The notes: generated from the sequence alone by a model not told the origin. A DNA stretch of 64,000 nucleotides from Nitratidesulfovibrio termitidis HI1 (GCF_000504305.1 NZ_KI632512.1:213307-277306); one strand, 5' to 3'. Positions 16,330 through 25,026 are shown, counted from the stretch's first letter. Numbers and translations: made by a program.

Positions 16330-17060
16330 GGCGTCTTGCCATCTATCCCGGCACCTTCGACCCGCTGACCAACGGCCATGTCAGCCTCATCCGCCGGGGC
16401 TGCCAGATATTCGACAACGTGGTGGTGGCCGTGGCCGCCGACACGCCGAAAACGCCGCTGTTCTCGCTGGACGAGCGGGTGCGCATGGCGGAGGACGTGT
16501 TTGCCGGGCACCCCTCCATCACCGTGGAGCCGTTCACCGGCCTGCTGGTGGACTATGTGGAGCGGCGCGGGGCCAACGTGATTCTGCGCGGGCTGCGCGC
16601 GGTGTCCGACTTCGAGTACGAATTCCAGCTGGCCCTGATGAACCGCAAGCTCAAGCGGCACATCCAGACCGTGTTCCTGATGACGGACTACCAGTGGCTG
16701 TACATCAGTTCCACCATCATCAAGGCGGCGGCCAGCCTGGGCGGCGACATCAAGGGGCTGGTGCCGGAAAACATCTACCGCAAGCTGCGCGAAAAGTACG
16801 GCTATCCCTATCCGCTGGGCGATGACATCGACCTTGGAGTGGGCGGGCCCGGTGGGCCGGGCGGGGCTGGCGGCAGGTCGGGCGGCGTGGGCTCTGCGGG
16901 GTCAGCCTTTGGAGCGGGCCTTGGCAACGGGGGCTTTCTGCCGCGCGGCCTGGGCGCGGGCCTGAGCGCCGAGTGTGACGATGCGCTACGCAACGGCGGC
17001 CTCGACCCCGACGACGACGGCTATGGGGGCGGGACGCCGCCCATGGCGCCGACTTTTTGA
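16305..17060 (+). CDS. coaD: Phosphopantetheine adenylyltransferase with long glycine-rich tail
   Basis: CoaD makes dephospho-CoA from 4'-phosphopantetheine and ATP. The catalytic core, residues about 10-172, is complete: YPGTFDPLTNGH (TxGH at 22-25), RGLRAVSDFEYEFQ and ISSTIIK (134-140). Usual length is near 160-170 residues; here 251, with a tail from about 178 that is almost only Gly, Ala, Ser, Pro and Asp (GVGGPGGPGGAGGRSGG). The tail has normal GC-rich codons and reaches right to the overlapping start of miaA, so it is translated unless a frameshift error exists. It is probably disordered. Confidence 0.9.
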   Translation: MDHARERVGRLAIYPGTFDPLTNGHVSLIRRGCQIFDNVVVAVAADTPKTPLFSLDERVRMAEDVFAGHPSITVEPFTGLLVDYVERRGANVILRGLRAVSDFEYEFQLALMNRKLKRHIQTVFLMTDYQWLYISSTIIKAAASLGGDIKGLVPENIYRKLREKYGYPYPLGDDIDLGVGGPGGPGGAGGRSGGVGSAGSAFGAGLGNGGFLPRGLGAGLSAECDDALRNGGLDPDDDGYGGGTPPMAPTF

Positions 17061-18040
17061 AGATTGCGACCGTGACTGAGCACTCTGTTTTGCATTCGGC
17101 GCACGACATCGCCCCCCCCATCCGCGTGATCTGTCTGGTTGGCCCCACGGGGGCGGGCAAGACGGCTGCGGCGCTGCACCTGGCCCGCACCTTCCGGGGC
17201 GGGGTGGTCAACGCCGATTCGCGGCAGGTCTACCGCGACTTTCCCATCATCACTGCGCAGCCCTCGCCGGAAGAACGCGCGGTGTGCCCGCACCTGCTGT
17301 ACGGTTTTCTGCCAAGCACGGAAAAGATCAGCGCGGGGGTGTGGACCGACAAGGCCACGCAAGCCATCAACGACCTACTAGGCGGCGGGCTGCTGCCCCT
17401 GCTGGTGGGCGGCACCGGCCTGTACCTGAAGACCCTGCTGGACGGCATTGCCGACATTCCCCGCGTGGACCCGGCCATCGGCGCGCGGCTGGAGCGCGAA
17501 TGCGACGCGCTGGGCGCGCCTGCCCTGCATGCCCGGCTGGCGGTCATCGATCCGGACTATGCCACGCGCATCCATCCCAATGATCGCCAGCGCGCCGTGC
17601 GCGCGCTGGAGGTGCACGAGGGCACCGGGCACACCCTGTCGTGGTGGCACGCCCGGCCAGTGCCGCCGCCGCGTTACGCGGCGCTGCGCATCGGCATGGA
17701 CATGAACCTCGACGAACTGACGCCCCGGCTCGACCACCGCATCGACCTGATGCTGGCTGCGGGCGCACTGGACGAGGCCCGCGCCGCCCGCGCCGTGTGC
17801 GACGACCCCGCCGCGCCCGGCTGGTCAGGCATCGGTTGCGCCGAACTGTACCGCCACCTTGTGGGCGAACTGCCCTGGGCCGAGGCCCGGCTGTTGTGGC
17901 TGCGCAACACCCGCGCCTACGCCAAGCGGCAGCTTACGTGGTTCCGGGCCGACAGGCGCATCCACTGGATCAGGCCCGACGACCTCGACGCCATGACCGC
18001 GCTGGCCGCCGCCTTTCTGCGCGGCGAGGCAGCGGAGTAG
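17057..18040 (+). CDS. miaA: tRNA dimethylallyltransferase
   Basis: MiaA adds a dimethylallyl group to A37 of tRNAs reading UNN codons. The P-loop GPTGAGKT at 29-36, NADSRQVYRDFPIITAQPS, GGTGLYLKTLLDGIA and SGIGCAELYRHL are all present. The frame starts with TTG at 17057, overlapping the coaD stop; GTG at 17072 with GAAG upstream is an alternative start that gives a more usual N-terminus. Third gene of the rsmD-coaD-miaA operon. Confidence 0.9.
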   Translation: MKIATVTEHSVLHSAHDIAPPIRVICLVGPTGAGKTAAALHLARTFRGGVVNADSRQVYRDFPIITAQPSPEERAVCPHLLYGFLPSTEKISAGVWTDKATQAINDLLGGGLLPLLVGGTGLYLKTLLDGIADIPRVDPAIGARLERECDALGAPALHARLAVIDPDYATRIHPNDRQRAVRALEVHEGTGHTLSWWHARPVPPPRYAALRIGMDMNLDELTPRLDHRIDLMLAAGALDEARAARAVCDDPAAPGWSGIGCAELYRHLVGELPWAEARLLWLRNTRAYAKRQLTWFRADRRIHWIRPDDLDAMTALAAAFLRGEAAE

Positions 18041-18148
18041 GGCGCACGCTTCCGGCTGCATCGCTACCTCTTCATCCCCTCCTTGCCTCTTCCTCTCGCG
18101 GACGCCAGCCGTCTGGCTGTCACGCGCACTGAAAAACAGCCGCGTCAG

Positions 18149-18177
18149 TTGTCACATACTCACATGCGGTGTAGCAT
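18149..18177 (+). promoter_or_regulatory. Sigma-70-like promoter for the YeeE-type pair
   Basis: TTGTCA, a 17-base spacer and TAGCAT lie 24 bases upstream of the first gene's ATG. Spacing is ideal and both boxes match four or more consensus bases. Confidence 0.55.
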
Positions 18178-18200
18178 GCGCCAAACCTCAGGGAGGCGTC

Positions 18201-18731
18201 ATGAACGCACAAGATATGGAGAATTCGGGTCGCAAGCCGTGGAGCCCCTATGTGGGCGGCGCGCTGAGCGGCCTTCTGGTGGTGGCCTCGGTGTGGGTGG
18301 CGGGCAAGTACTTTGGCGCGTCCACCACCTTTGTTCGATCGGCGGGCTTCGTGGAGCGGGTGTTTTCGCCCGAACGCGTGGCCGCGCTGGATTACTTCAT
18401 CAAGGAAGTCCCCAAGGTGGACTGGCAGTGGATGTTCGTGGCCGGGATATTCGTGGGGGCGCTGCTGGCGTCGCTGGCCTCCGGCTCCTTTCGCTGGCAG
18501 GCGGTGCCGCCCGGCTGGGCTGGGCGTTTCGGTCCGTCACGGCTGCGGCGCGGCGTGACGGCCTTCTGCGGTGGCGTGCTGTCCATGTTCGGCGCGCGCC
18601 TGGCCGACGGCTGCCCCAGCGGGCATGGCCTGAGCGGTTCGTTGCAGCTTGCGGCAAGCGGGTTCGTGGCGCTGGCCTGCTTTTTCGCGGGCGGGCTGGT
18701 GACGGCATACATCCTGTACAGGGGGAGGTAG
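18201..18731 (+). CDS. YeeE/YedE family sulfur transporter, first subunit
   Basis: A 176-residue membrane protein with about four hydrophobic spans and the family motif DGCPSGHGLSG (Cys138) near the end. YeeE/YedE (TsuA-like) proteins move thiosulfate or related sulfur compounds through a path lined by conserved cysteines. Here, as in the PmpA/PmpB arrangement, the transporter is split into two short proteins encoded back to back, with only 2 bases between them. GGGAGGCGTC precedes the ATG. Confidence 0.8.
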   Translation: MNAQDMENSGRKPWSPYVGGALSGLLVVASVWVAGKYFGASTTFVRSAGFVERVFSPERVAALDYFIKEVPKVDWQWMFVAGIFVGALLASLASGSFRWQAVPPGWAGRFGPSRLRRGVTAFCGGVLSMFGARLADGCPSGHGLSGSLQLAASGFVALACFFAGGLVTAYILYRGR

Positions 18732-18733
18732 CC

Positions 18734-19258
18734 ATGGACCTTACCTACGGGCTCGTCACGGGCATCCTGTTCGGCATCTTCCTGCAACGCTCCGAAGTGC
18801 TGCGCTACGACAAGCAACTGGGCGCGCTGCGCCTGCGCGACATGACCATCGTCAAGTTCATGCTTTCCACCGTGGTGGTGGGTATGGTGGGCGTGTACCT
18901 GCTGGTGGATCTGGAACTGGCGAAGCTGTCGGTAAAGCCGCTGGTGCTGGGCGGCAACATCGTGGGCGGGCTGGCCTTCGGTCTTGGGTGGGGGCTGCTG
19001 GGGTACTGCCCCGGCACCTCGCTGGGCGCGCTGGGCGAAGGGCGCTGGGATGCCCTGTGGGGCATTCTGGGCAGCCTGTGCGGCGCGGCCCTGTACGCAG
19101 AAGCCTACCCGAGCATGAAGGCCACCCTGCTGACCTGGGGCGACTACGGAAAGGTCACCCTGCCGCAATTGCTGGGAATCAACCACTGGGTGCTCATCAT
19201 GCCGCTGGTGGCGGGCGCGCTGCTGCTGTTCCGGTGGTTCGAGCGCAAGGGGCTGTAG
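18734..19258 (+). CDS. YeeE/YedE family sulfur transporter, second subunit
   Basis: The 174-residue product has four to five membrane spans and the partner motif GYCPGTSLGALGEGR (Cys92), with VLGGNIVGGLAFGLGWGLLG before it. The GGGGGAGG ribosome site lies inside the end of the upstream gene, indicating coupled translation. The two halves likely assemble into one channel. No TusA-like or rhodanese gene is adjacent, so whether sulfur enters assimilation or dissimilation is not shown. Confidence 0.8.
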   Translation: MDLTYGLVTGILFGIFLQRSEVLRYDKQLGALRLRDMTIVKFMLSTVVVGMVGVYLLVDLELAKLSVKPLVLGGNIVGGLAFGLGWGLLGYCPGTSLGALGEGRWDALWGILGSLCGAALYAEAYPSMKATLLTWGDYGKVTLPQLLGINHWVLIMPLVAGALLLFRWFERKGL

Positions 19259-19280
19259 ATACGGGATGAAATTCGGGCTT

Positions 19281-19324
19281 CGGGCCGCCGTTCCTGCGCA
19301 GGGATGGCGGCCCGCTTCGTTTTT
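19281..19324 (+). terminator. Rho-independent terminator after the YeeE pair
   Basis: CGGGCCGCC and GGCGGCCCG arms with a 16-base loop, followed by CTTCGTTTTT. Confidence 0.8.
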
Positions 19325-19741
19325 CCGGGGGCGGCGGGCAGCGCGGCATGCGGCCACGCCGTCAGGCGTCTCCGCCCGGAATATGGCCGCAGGACTTGCC
19401 CGCCGGGCCGTCACCCCCTATGCTGGGCAAAACGGGGCGTCGGCTTTCCGACTGCGGCGCTCGTCCCGGCTGGCCGTGGTCCGTTTCCGGACGGTTCCGG
19501 GCGTGCCGGGACGCCGGGCTGGCGCGCATCGCATGGTCCTTGGCGCGGAATTTGCTTTTTGCCGGGCATGGATCAGCCACGGAAAACGATGCACACGGCA
19601 GCATGCACGCATGCAGGGGCGCAAGGGGTGCTCCGCATGGCATGCGAGCCGGGCACGTCATGTGCGCCGAGTGAATCGAGGGAACCGAGTGAGCTGGGCG
19701 AGTTGGGCGCGCCTGGGAGCATCGGCAACGGAGGATGGTGG
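19325..19741. other. Intergenic region before the transglycosylase gene
   Basis: About 415 bases, GC-rich, no credible gene. Around 19660-19735 there is a purine-rich run of GAG-containing words (GAATCGAGGGAACCGAGTGAG). No clear promoter seen. Confidence 0.35.
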
Positions 19742-21049
19742 GTGAAGCGCAAACGCACGGCATGCAGCGGCCTGATGGCCGTGGTCGCACTGGCGGTGGG
19801 CGTGCTCGGCCTGGTGGCCGGGTTCGTGCCCGACGCGGGCAGCCCGTTCGTGCGCGCCCCGCTGAGCGACAGGGTGCTGCGCGCCAGGCCTGCCGTCGAA
19901 CGTCCGGTGGCCGTGGGTGAACAGTGGCGCATGCGCGCCACCGTTGCCCGACCCGGCGATGCGCCCCTTGCTGCTGAACCGGCTGAACCGGCCCTGCCCG
20001 CGTTGTCGGCCATGCCGTCCGCCATGGTTTCCGCAGATGTCGCGGACGGCGGGGCACAGGCCGTGGCGCTGCCTGCCTCGGTGCATGCGGCGGTGGCCGC
20101 CTCGCTGGGCGGGGCTGGTCTCTCCGGCATGTTGAGCGGCACGGCGGAGGAATTCCCGCCTTTTCATGCCGTTCCCTCGGTCAGCTTCGCCGGGGGCGGC
20201 GTGGCCGTATCCACCGTGGACGGGCACCGCCCCGTGGATGCCATGGCCGATGCCTCTCCCATGATCCTGCTCGGGCTCGACCCCATGCGTGTCGACGGTG
20301 GGCGCGCGGGAGAGCCGACGTTGGTGGCCGAGCCGGCTTTCTACGGCGAGGCCCTGGACCAGACCGGGCGCCCGTTGCGCTGGACGCGCGGCGAAACGAC
20401 CCAACTGCTGGCCAGGGAATGCGCCGCCACACGTCGTTCCGTCGTGGCAGGGGTACGGCGACCGGTGTACGGCGGCGCCTCGCGCGAGGTGCTGGTGGCC
20501 GCGACGCCCGAGCAGATGTTGCTGCGCGCCCGCCAGTACCGTGACATGGTGGACCGCTACGCCCGGCGCTACAACCTTTCCCCGCGCCTGGTGCTGGCCA
20601 TCATGCATGCCGAGAGCGGCTTCAACCCCAATGCGGTCAGCCCGGCGCAGGCCCTGGGGCTGATGCAGATCGTGCCGGAAACCGCCGGGGGCGAAGTGCA
20701 CGCCTACCTGCACGGCACGCCCGGCCAGCCGCCGCGCGATGCCCTGTTCGACCCCGGCACCAATATCCGCTACGGCACGGTATACCTGCATCTGCTGGCC
20801 AACCGCCATTTCCCCGACATCGTCAACCCCTCCACTCGCGAACTGTGCGTCATCGCCGCCTACAACGGCGGCCCCAACGCCCTGCTGCGCGTGTTCGATG
20901 CCGATCGGGACAAGGCCGTGGCCATGATCAACGCCATGACCACCCAGCAGGTGTATGACAAACTGGTGCGTCACATGCCCGCCGACGAGTCGCGCAAGTA
21001 TGTGGACAAGGTACTTGCCTCGTTGGAGAATTTTTCATCCCTGCATTGA
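19742..21049 (+). CDS. MltC-like lytic murein transglycosylase
   Basis: A 435-residue exported protein that begins at GTG after GGAGG. A basic N-terminus and hydrophobic stretch (about 8-28) form a signal peptide or anchor. Residues 30-260 are Ala/Pro/Val-rich and poorly conserved-looking. The C-terminal SLT domain starts near 265: YNLSPRLVLAIMHAESGFNP with catalytic E291, ALGLMQIVP, GTNIRYGTVYLHLL and IAAYNGGPNALLRVFD. The order and the final QVYDKLVRHMPADESRKYVDKV match MltC-type enzymes that cleave peptidoglycan to 1,6-anhydroMurNAc products. MltC is a lipoprotein; here no lipobox is seen. Confidence 0.85.
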   Translation: MKRKRTACSGLMAVVALAVGVLGLVAGFVPDAGSPFVRAPLSDRVLRARPAVERPVAVGEQWRMRATVARPGDAPLAAEPAEPALPALSAMPSAMVSADVADGGAQAVALPASVHAAVAASLGGAGLSGMLSGTAEEFPPFHAVPSVSFAGGGVAVSTVDGHRPVDAMADASPMILLGLDPMRVDGGRAGEPTLVAEPAFYGEALDQTGRPLRWTRGETTQLLARECAATRRSVVAGVRRPVYGGASREVLVAATPEQMLLRARQYRDMVDRYARRYNLSPRLVLAIMHAESGFNPNAVSPAQALGLMQIVPETAGGEVHAYLHGTPGQPPRDALFDPGTNIRYGTVYLHLLANRHFPDIVNPSTRELCVIAAYNGGPNALLRVFDADRDKAVAMINAMTTQQVYDKLVRHMPADESRKYVDKVLASLENFSSLH

Positions 21050-21216
21050 TGTGCACCGTCGGGCCCGTGGCGTCTCCCGGCGTTGTATTGCGAACCGAAA
21101 GGGCGTAAGGGAGTTTGGCTGCGCCATCCGGCGCGCCGCCATGCCCAGCGGGCACGGCATTTCAGTCCGTGGTCGCCCCCGCGCGGGGCCAACCGTTCCG
21201 AACACAGGAGTCGTTC

Positions 21217-21726
21217 ATGAAGAGATATGCCCTCGTACTGCTGGCCCTTGCCGCCGTGGTGGCGCTTGCCGGGTGCAACCAGCCCAAGTCCGGCGGCATC
21301 GCCGTGGTGAATACCGCTCGCGTCTATCAGGAAAGCGAGGCGGGCAAAGCCGGGGTGAAGCACCTCGAAACGCTGCACGAGGAAATGCAGAACCAGCTCA
21401 ACCAGATGCAGGAATCGCTGCAGAAGGACCAGAGCGACGACAACAAGCGCAAGTTCCAGGAAGCCTTTGCCGACTACCAGAAGCGCATGGGCGCCGAACA
21501 GCAGCAGGTCATCTCCGTGCTGAACGAGAACCTGCAGAAGGTGCTGGATTCCTACCGCGAAAAGAACGGCCTTGACGTCATCGTGGGCAACGACAACGTG
21601 CTCTCCGCCGGTCCCAGCGCCGACGTTACCGGCAACATCGTGGCCGAACTGAACAAGCTGAACATCACCTTCAAGCCTCTTGAAGCGGAAGCCCCGGCCA
21701 AGCCGGCGGAAGCTCCCAAGCAGTAG
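21217..21726 (+). CDS. OmpH/Skp-like lipoprotein
   Basis: A protein of 169 residues with a lipoprotein signal ending VVALAGC (Cys20), so lipid-anchored in the envelope. After IAVVNTARVYQESEAGKAG comes a long coiled coil (about 55-120: EEMQNQLNQMQESLQKDQ), then GLDVIVGNDNVLSAGPSADVT, the strand-forming part of Skp/OmpH. Skp is normally a soluble periplasmic chaperone for outer-membrane proteins; a lipoprotein form is less common. ACAGGAG precedes ATG; terminator at 21788. Confidence 0.8.
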   Translation: MKRYALVLLALAAVVALAGCNQPKSGGIAVVNTARVYQESEAGKAGVKHLETLHEEMQNQLNQMQESLQKDQSDDNKRKFQEAFADYQKRMGAEQQQVISVLNENLQKVLDSYREKNGLDVIVGNDNVLSAGPSADVTGNIVAELNKLNITFKPLEAEAPAKPAEAPKQ

Positions 21727-21787
21727 CACTTGCGGGCACAGGGCGTACGCCCGCCATGCCCGCATCCGACAGGTATTCGGTAACGAC

Positions 21788-21822
21788 AGGGACGCTCCGG
21801 CAGGCCGGGGCGTCCCTTTTTT
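21788..21822 (+). terminator. Rho-independent terminator after OmpH-like gene
   Basis: AGGGACGC and GCGTCCCT arms with inner pairing (CCGGCAGGCCGGG), followed by six T. Confidence 0.85.
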
Positions 21823-21900
21823 GCGCCCGGCATGGGGCAGGGCGGGCACCCGGCGCGGAAGACGGTCGCGCCGGGCGGCGCAGGACCGTTGCGCGGCACG

Positions 21901-22752
21901 TCATTCGTGGCGCAACGACCGCACAATTTCGCGGTAGCGCGGCGTTTCCGCCAGTTCGCTCAGTGCGGCATCGATGCGTGCGGCCGTGGCGGCATCCACC
22001 CCTCGTGCGACCATAAGGTAGCGTGGTTCTGCTGTGGGGTTGCCCGGCACCGGGCGCAAGGTCAGGCTGGAACCAAGGTCGGGGTGGGTGCGCAGCAGGT
22101 GGGCCGCCTCTTCGTGGCTCATGAAGGATATGTCGTGGGCGCCGTCCATGATGGATCGCAGCATCCGGGCGTTTTCATCGCGGGTGCGGGTGGGCGAGGT
22201 GCCGGTGCGTTCCAGCGCCTGCGCCAGCCAGGCGCCGTACCAGTAGCCGTCGCCCAGCACCACCCGCAGCCCCCCGGCCAGCAGCGAATCGAGAGACCGG
22301 GCGGAAGCGGCCAGCCCCGCATCAGTGCGTCGCACGACGATGACCGGCGGCAGTGGAACATACAGGGGGCCGATGAAGCGGGCGAAGGTTTCGCGTTCCG
22401 GCGTTCGGTACACGCCGGGCGTGCAGGCGAAGGGCGCACCGGCGCGGAAGGTTGCGAGGATTTCGGTGAAGGTGCTGGTGACAAGGCGGGGCTTAAGGCC
22501 CGCGCGCTCCAGTGCGAGCAGGGTCATTTCCACCAGCGGCCCGCCCCGGGTCTCGGGGGTTGCCGTGAAGAACGGTGGCCGGTGGTAGATAAACACCGTG
22601 ATTTCGCGTGGCGGTGGGGTGGCGGTGGCGGCATGCCCGGCGTGCCACGGTGCGGTGCATGCCGCCAGCACAAGCAGCAGAATGCCCAGCGGGCGCAGGC
22701 AGGGACGGACGGTGGTGAGGCAGGCGTGGGGCCGGACGTGAAGCAGGGCCAT
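21901..22752 (-). CDS. Periplasmic solute-binding protein family 3-like, paralogue 1
   Basis: The 283-residue exported protein has a long signal region (1-41) and the two-lobed fold of family 3 amino-acid-type binding proteins: EITVFIYHRPPFF, GGPLVEMTLLALERAGL, FARFIGPLYV, a hinge and a C-terminal lobe ending ETPRYREIVRSL. It contains FACTPGVYRT and SHEEAAHLLRTHP, both echoed in the next gene (ANACSPGWYRT, EQEEATELLRRSP), so the two are tandem paralogues. No permease or ATPase gene is near. Orphan proteins of this type may act as sensors or scavenging partners. GGAGG precedes ATG. Confidence 0.75.
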   Translation of the reverse strand: MALLHVRPHACLTTVRPCLRPLGILLLVLAACTAPWHAGHAATATPPPREITVFIYHRPPFFTATPETRGGPLVEMTLLALERAGLKPRLVTSTFTEILATFRAGAPFACTPGVYRTPERETFARFIGPLYVPLPPVIVVRRTDAGLAASARSLDSLLAGGLRVVLGDGYWYGAWLAQALERTGTSPTRTRDENARMLRSIMDGAHDISFMSHEEAAHLLRTHPDLGSSLTLRPVPGNPTAEPRYLMVARGVDAATAARIDAALSELAETPRYREIVRSLRHE

Positions 22753-23044
22753 GGCAACCTCCGGCTGTGGTCGGGGAGTGATACCTGACCACAGGGTGCC
22801 GCGATCATGGCTGGTGCTGAATGATTATCACGCAGGCGCGTGCGTCGCGGAACTTCCGGGGCGGATGCGTCCTCGGGAGGCAGTGCGCTCGTGAGGCTGG
22901 GTGACAGAGTGCTGGGGATGGGGCATGGCGTCGTGGGATGCGCAGAGGGGGCCGGGCGCGTGGTGCCGGACACATGGTGCCGGGCGCGTGGAACCTGCTC
23001 GCTGGGCAGCCCGCCTGCCCCGCCCGTGCGGCCCGCCGCGTCGA

Positions 23045-23911
23045 TCAGGGCGTGGCGGGGGCTGCGTCCGGCAGGGTGGTCGCAGCGTCACCAGGCATGT
23101 CCCCCAACACGGCTATGATGGCGTCGTCTATGTGGCGCATGGTGGCATCGTCCACGCCACCCCCGCACATCAGATGGCGGGTCTGGGGGTGGCCCGGCAG
23201 CGCATCCTGCCCGGTCAGGGGCACCAGCCGCAGCGCCTGGAGCAGCCGGGGTGATCGGCGCAGCAGTTCGGTCGCCTCTTCCTGTTCCATCAGGGTCATG
23301 TCGTAGCGGCCGGATGCCAGCATTTCCAGCAGGGCTGCGTTATCGGCCGTGCTGCGATAGACCGGCGCGCGAGATCGGGCCAGCGCTTCGTCCATGGCCG
23401 GGCCGTATGAAAATCCGTCGCGCAGCACCATGCGCAGCCCGGCGGCCAACAGCCCGGTCAGCCCCTTGCCATCGGCCACCCGGTGCGCGGTGTCTGCCCG
23501 CAGCACCGCAGCCGGAGGCTGGTTGCGATAAATGGGCACGCTGAACCGGGCGAACTGTTCGCGCTCGCGGGTGCGGTACCAGCCGGGGGAGCATGCGTTC
23601 GCCATGGGGTTCTGTTCGAACAGCGCCGTGATGCGCTTGGGCGGCATTTCCGCGACGTGGTACGGAATGCGAGCGGCGTCCAGCACGCGGCGCACGGCAT
23701 CGATGAGAAACCCTCCGGCCACGCCGTGGTCAAAGGTGTAGTAGGGCGGGCGATGAAAGGCGAGGATGGCCAGCTCGCGTTGCGAAGGCGCTGCCCCCTG
23801 CTCGGCTTCGGCGCGCGCAGGCGCGGGCAGGGCCAGCAGGCACCAGAACGTGGCTGCCAGGGCAAGGCCAGTGAACGTCGGAAGGCAAGGTGGGCAATGA
23901 CTGGCGTGCAT
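23045..23911 (-). CDS. Periplasmic solute-binding protein family 3-like, paralogue 2
   Basis: The 288-residue product starts at MHASHCPP (AAGGC before it) with a signal peptide to about residue 34 (LLALPAPARA). Mature part begins RELAILAFHRPPYYTFDHG and continues GGFLIDAVRRVLDAARIPYHV, matching paralogue 1 in order and spacing. Conserved Cys in the SPGWYRT/TPGVYRT context is shared. About 290 bases of gene-free GC-rich DNA separate the two; each probably has its own promoter. Ligand unknown. Confidence 0.75.
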   Translation of the reverse strand: MHASHCPPCLPTFTGLALAATFWCLLALPAPARAEAEQGAAPSQRELAILAFHRPPYYTFDHGVAGGFLIDAVRRVLDAARIPYHVAEMPPKRITALFEQNPMANACSPGWYRTREREQFARFSVPIYRNQPPAAVLRADTAHRVADGKGLTGLLAAGLRMVLRDGFSYGPAMDEALARSRAPVYRSTADNAALLEMLASGRYDMTLMEQEEATELLRRSPRLLQALRLVPLTGQDALPGHPQTRHLMCGGGVDDATMRHIDDAIIAVLGDMPGDAATTLPDAAPATP

Positions 23912-24123
23912 GGCTGCCTTTTCGGGTATGGCATGCGGTTGCCCGGCAGGAACTGCGGCAGATCCGGATGGGAAGTGCCGCAGGCAGGCCGCGTGTTCAT
24001 GGTGGAACGATGGTAGGCGGCACGAGGGAGGACGGTCAAGCGGCAAGGGGGCAACGGAGGTTGCATTGCTTCATGCCGCCGGAATGCAACCCCCTGTCCG
24101 TTTGGCGGAGGCCTTTCGGAAAT

Positions 24124-24158
24124 GCAAAAGTCCCCCGAAGCGGTGCTTCGGGGGACTT
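24124..24158 (-). terminator. Terminator of the tRNA-Arg array
   Basis: Fourteen-base perfect arms AAGTCCCCCGAAGC and GCTTCGGGGGACTT; on the minus strand the arm is followed by TTTTGCATTT. It lies 8 bases past the last tRNA. Confidence 0.85.
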
Positions 24159-24165
24159 GCTTGCG

Positions 24166-24242
24166 TGGCGCGCCAGGAAGGATTCGAACCTCCGACCTAC
24201 AGGTTCGTAGCCTGTTGCTCTATCCAGCTGGGCTACTGGCGC
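24166..24242 (-). tRNA. tRNA-Arg(ACG), copy 1
   Basis: Seventy-seven bases on the minus strand: acceptor GCGCCAG/CTGGCGC, anticodon stem ACAGG/CCTGT with loop CTACGAA (anticodon ACG, to be edited to ICG by TadA), T-loop GTTCGAATC, discriminator G, encoded CCA. Confidence 0.95.
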
Positions 24243-24319
24243 GCAAGGTGCGCTGTTTCGCGGGCTTTCGCCCGCCACGGAAGCGGCTGCCGTGGCGCAT
24301 GGTCCGGTGCATGCAAGAG

Positions 24320-24396
24320 TGGCGCGCCAGGAAGGATTCGAACCTCCGACCTACAGGTTCGTAGCCTGTTGCTCTATCCAGCTGGGCTACTGGCGC
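24320..24396 (-). tRNA. tRNA-Arg(ACG), copy 2
   Basis: Identical to copy 1 over the mature tRNA, including the G discriminator and CCA. The spacers between copies are unrelated, so these look like gene duplications kept by function or recombination. Confidence 0.95.
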
Positions 24397-24457
24397 GTGT
24401 CTCCGGAACACTACCGGAAAGGCGGGCGTATCGTCCTGCCAAATCCGGATTTTTTGC

Positions 24458-24534
24458 TGGTGCGCCAGGAAGGATTCGAACCTCCGACCTACAGGTTCGT
24501 AGCCTGTTGCTCTATCCAGCTGGGCTACTGGCGC
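24458..24534 (-). tRNA. tRNA-Arg(ACG), copy 3
   Basis: Same body as copies 1 and 2 but with discriminator A instead of G. It is the promoter-proximal copy if the three are co-transcribed on the minus strand. Confidence 0.95.
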
Positions 24535-25026
24535 AGCGAGAGAAGGCATATATGCCCGATGGGGTCGGATCGTCAAGCGATTTCGTGCGGGAAATGTTCT
24601 TCTTTTCCGGCGCGGCGGCAGGTTGCCCGCGAGACCGCGCCGAATGCGGATGAAAGGGGAATGCGTGGCTACAGGAAGGGCAGGTGTAACGTTGTTCCAC
24701 GTCTACAGGCTACGAACCTGTAGGTTGGAGGTTTTAGTCATTCATTATCATCAGCAAATGTGGTTGGTTATATTTTTGAAAGCGAGCCGCGAAAGAAATT
24801 TTCGTCAGCTATTCGTCAACTCGCGCGACATCACGCCAGTTCACGTACGGCAACTGACGAAAATCCGGCGCGACCGTAACCCCGTTGGATAGATCTCGAC
24901 GCTACGACCTGTGGGCGTTCTCTGCCCGGCAGACCGGTCGTTTCTCTTCCGCCTGTCGGCCACGGTTGCCCCGGCCTCGCGAAAGGGATAGACCGTCCGT
25001 CTCCGGCCCTGCCGGATGGAGGACCC
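24535..25026. other. Intergenic region with attachment-site scar
   Basis: About 490 bases. At 24735-24870 composition drops in GC, and an inverted repeat pairs ATTTTCGTCAG near 24800 with CTGACGAAAAT near 24855. A short tRNA-Arg fragment lies at 24705-24733. No coding frame is convincing. Together these look like the remains of an excised or decayed integrative element. Confidence 0.5.
24705..24733 (+). other. Detached tRNA-Arg fragment, candidate att remnant
   Basis: On the plus strand, ACAGGCTACGAACCTGTA and the following GGTTGGAGGTT repeat the anticodon arm to T-arm start of tRNA-Arg(ACG) with one mismatch, then diverge. It is inverted relative to the three intact genes. A fragment covering anticodon loop onward is what tyrosine-recombinase elements leave as att sites. 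Confidence 0.6.

Noticed and set aside
18201-19258. One YeeE gene broken by a frameshift
   Set aside because: Each half has its own ribosome site, intact motif and normal length for the known two-subunit arrangement.
19304-19741. N-terminal extension of the transglycosylase
   Set aside because: The frame is open upstream, but a GGAGG followed by GTG and a signal peptide marks the start at 19742, and the extension crosses a terminator.
24166-24534. Three spaced identical blocks resembling a CRISPR array
   Set aside because: Each block folds as a complete tRNA-Arg with encoded CCA, and spacing is irregular.
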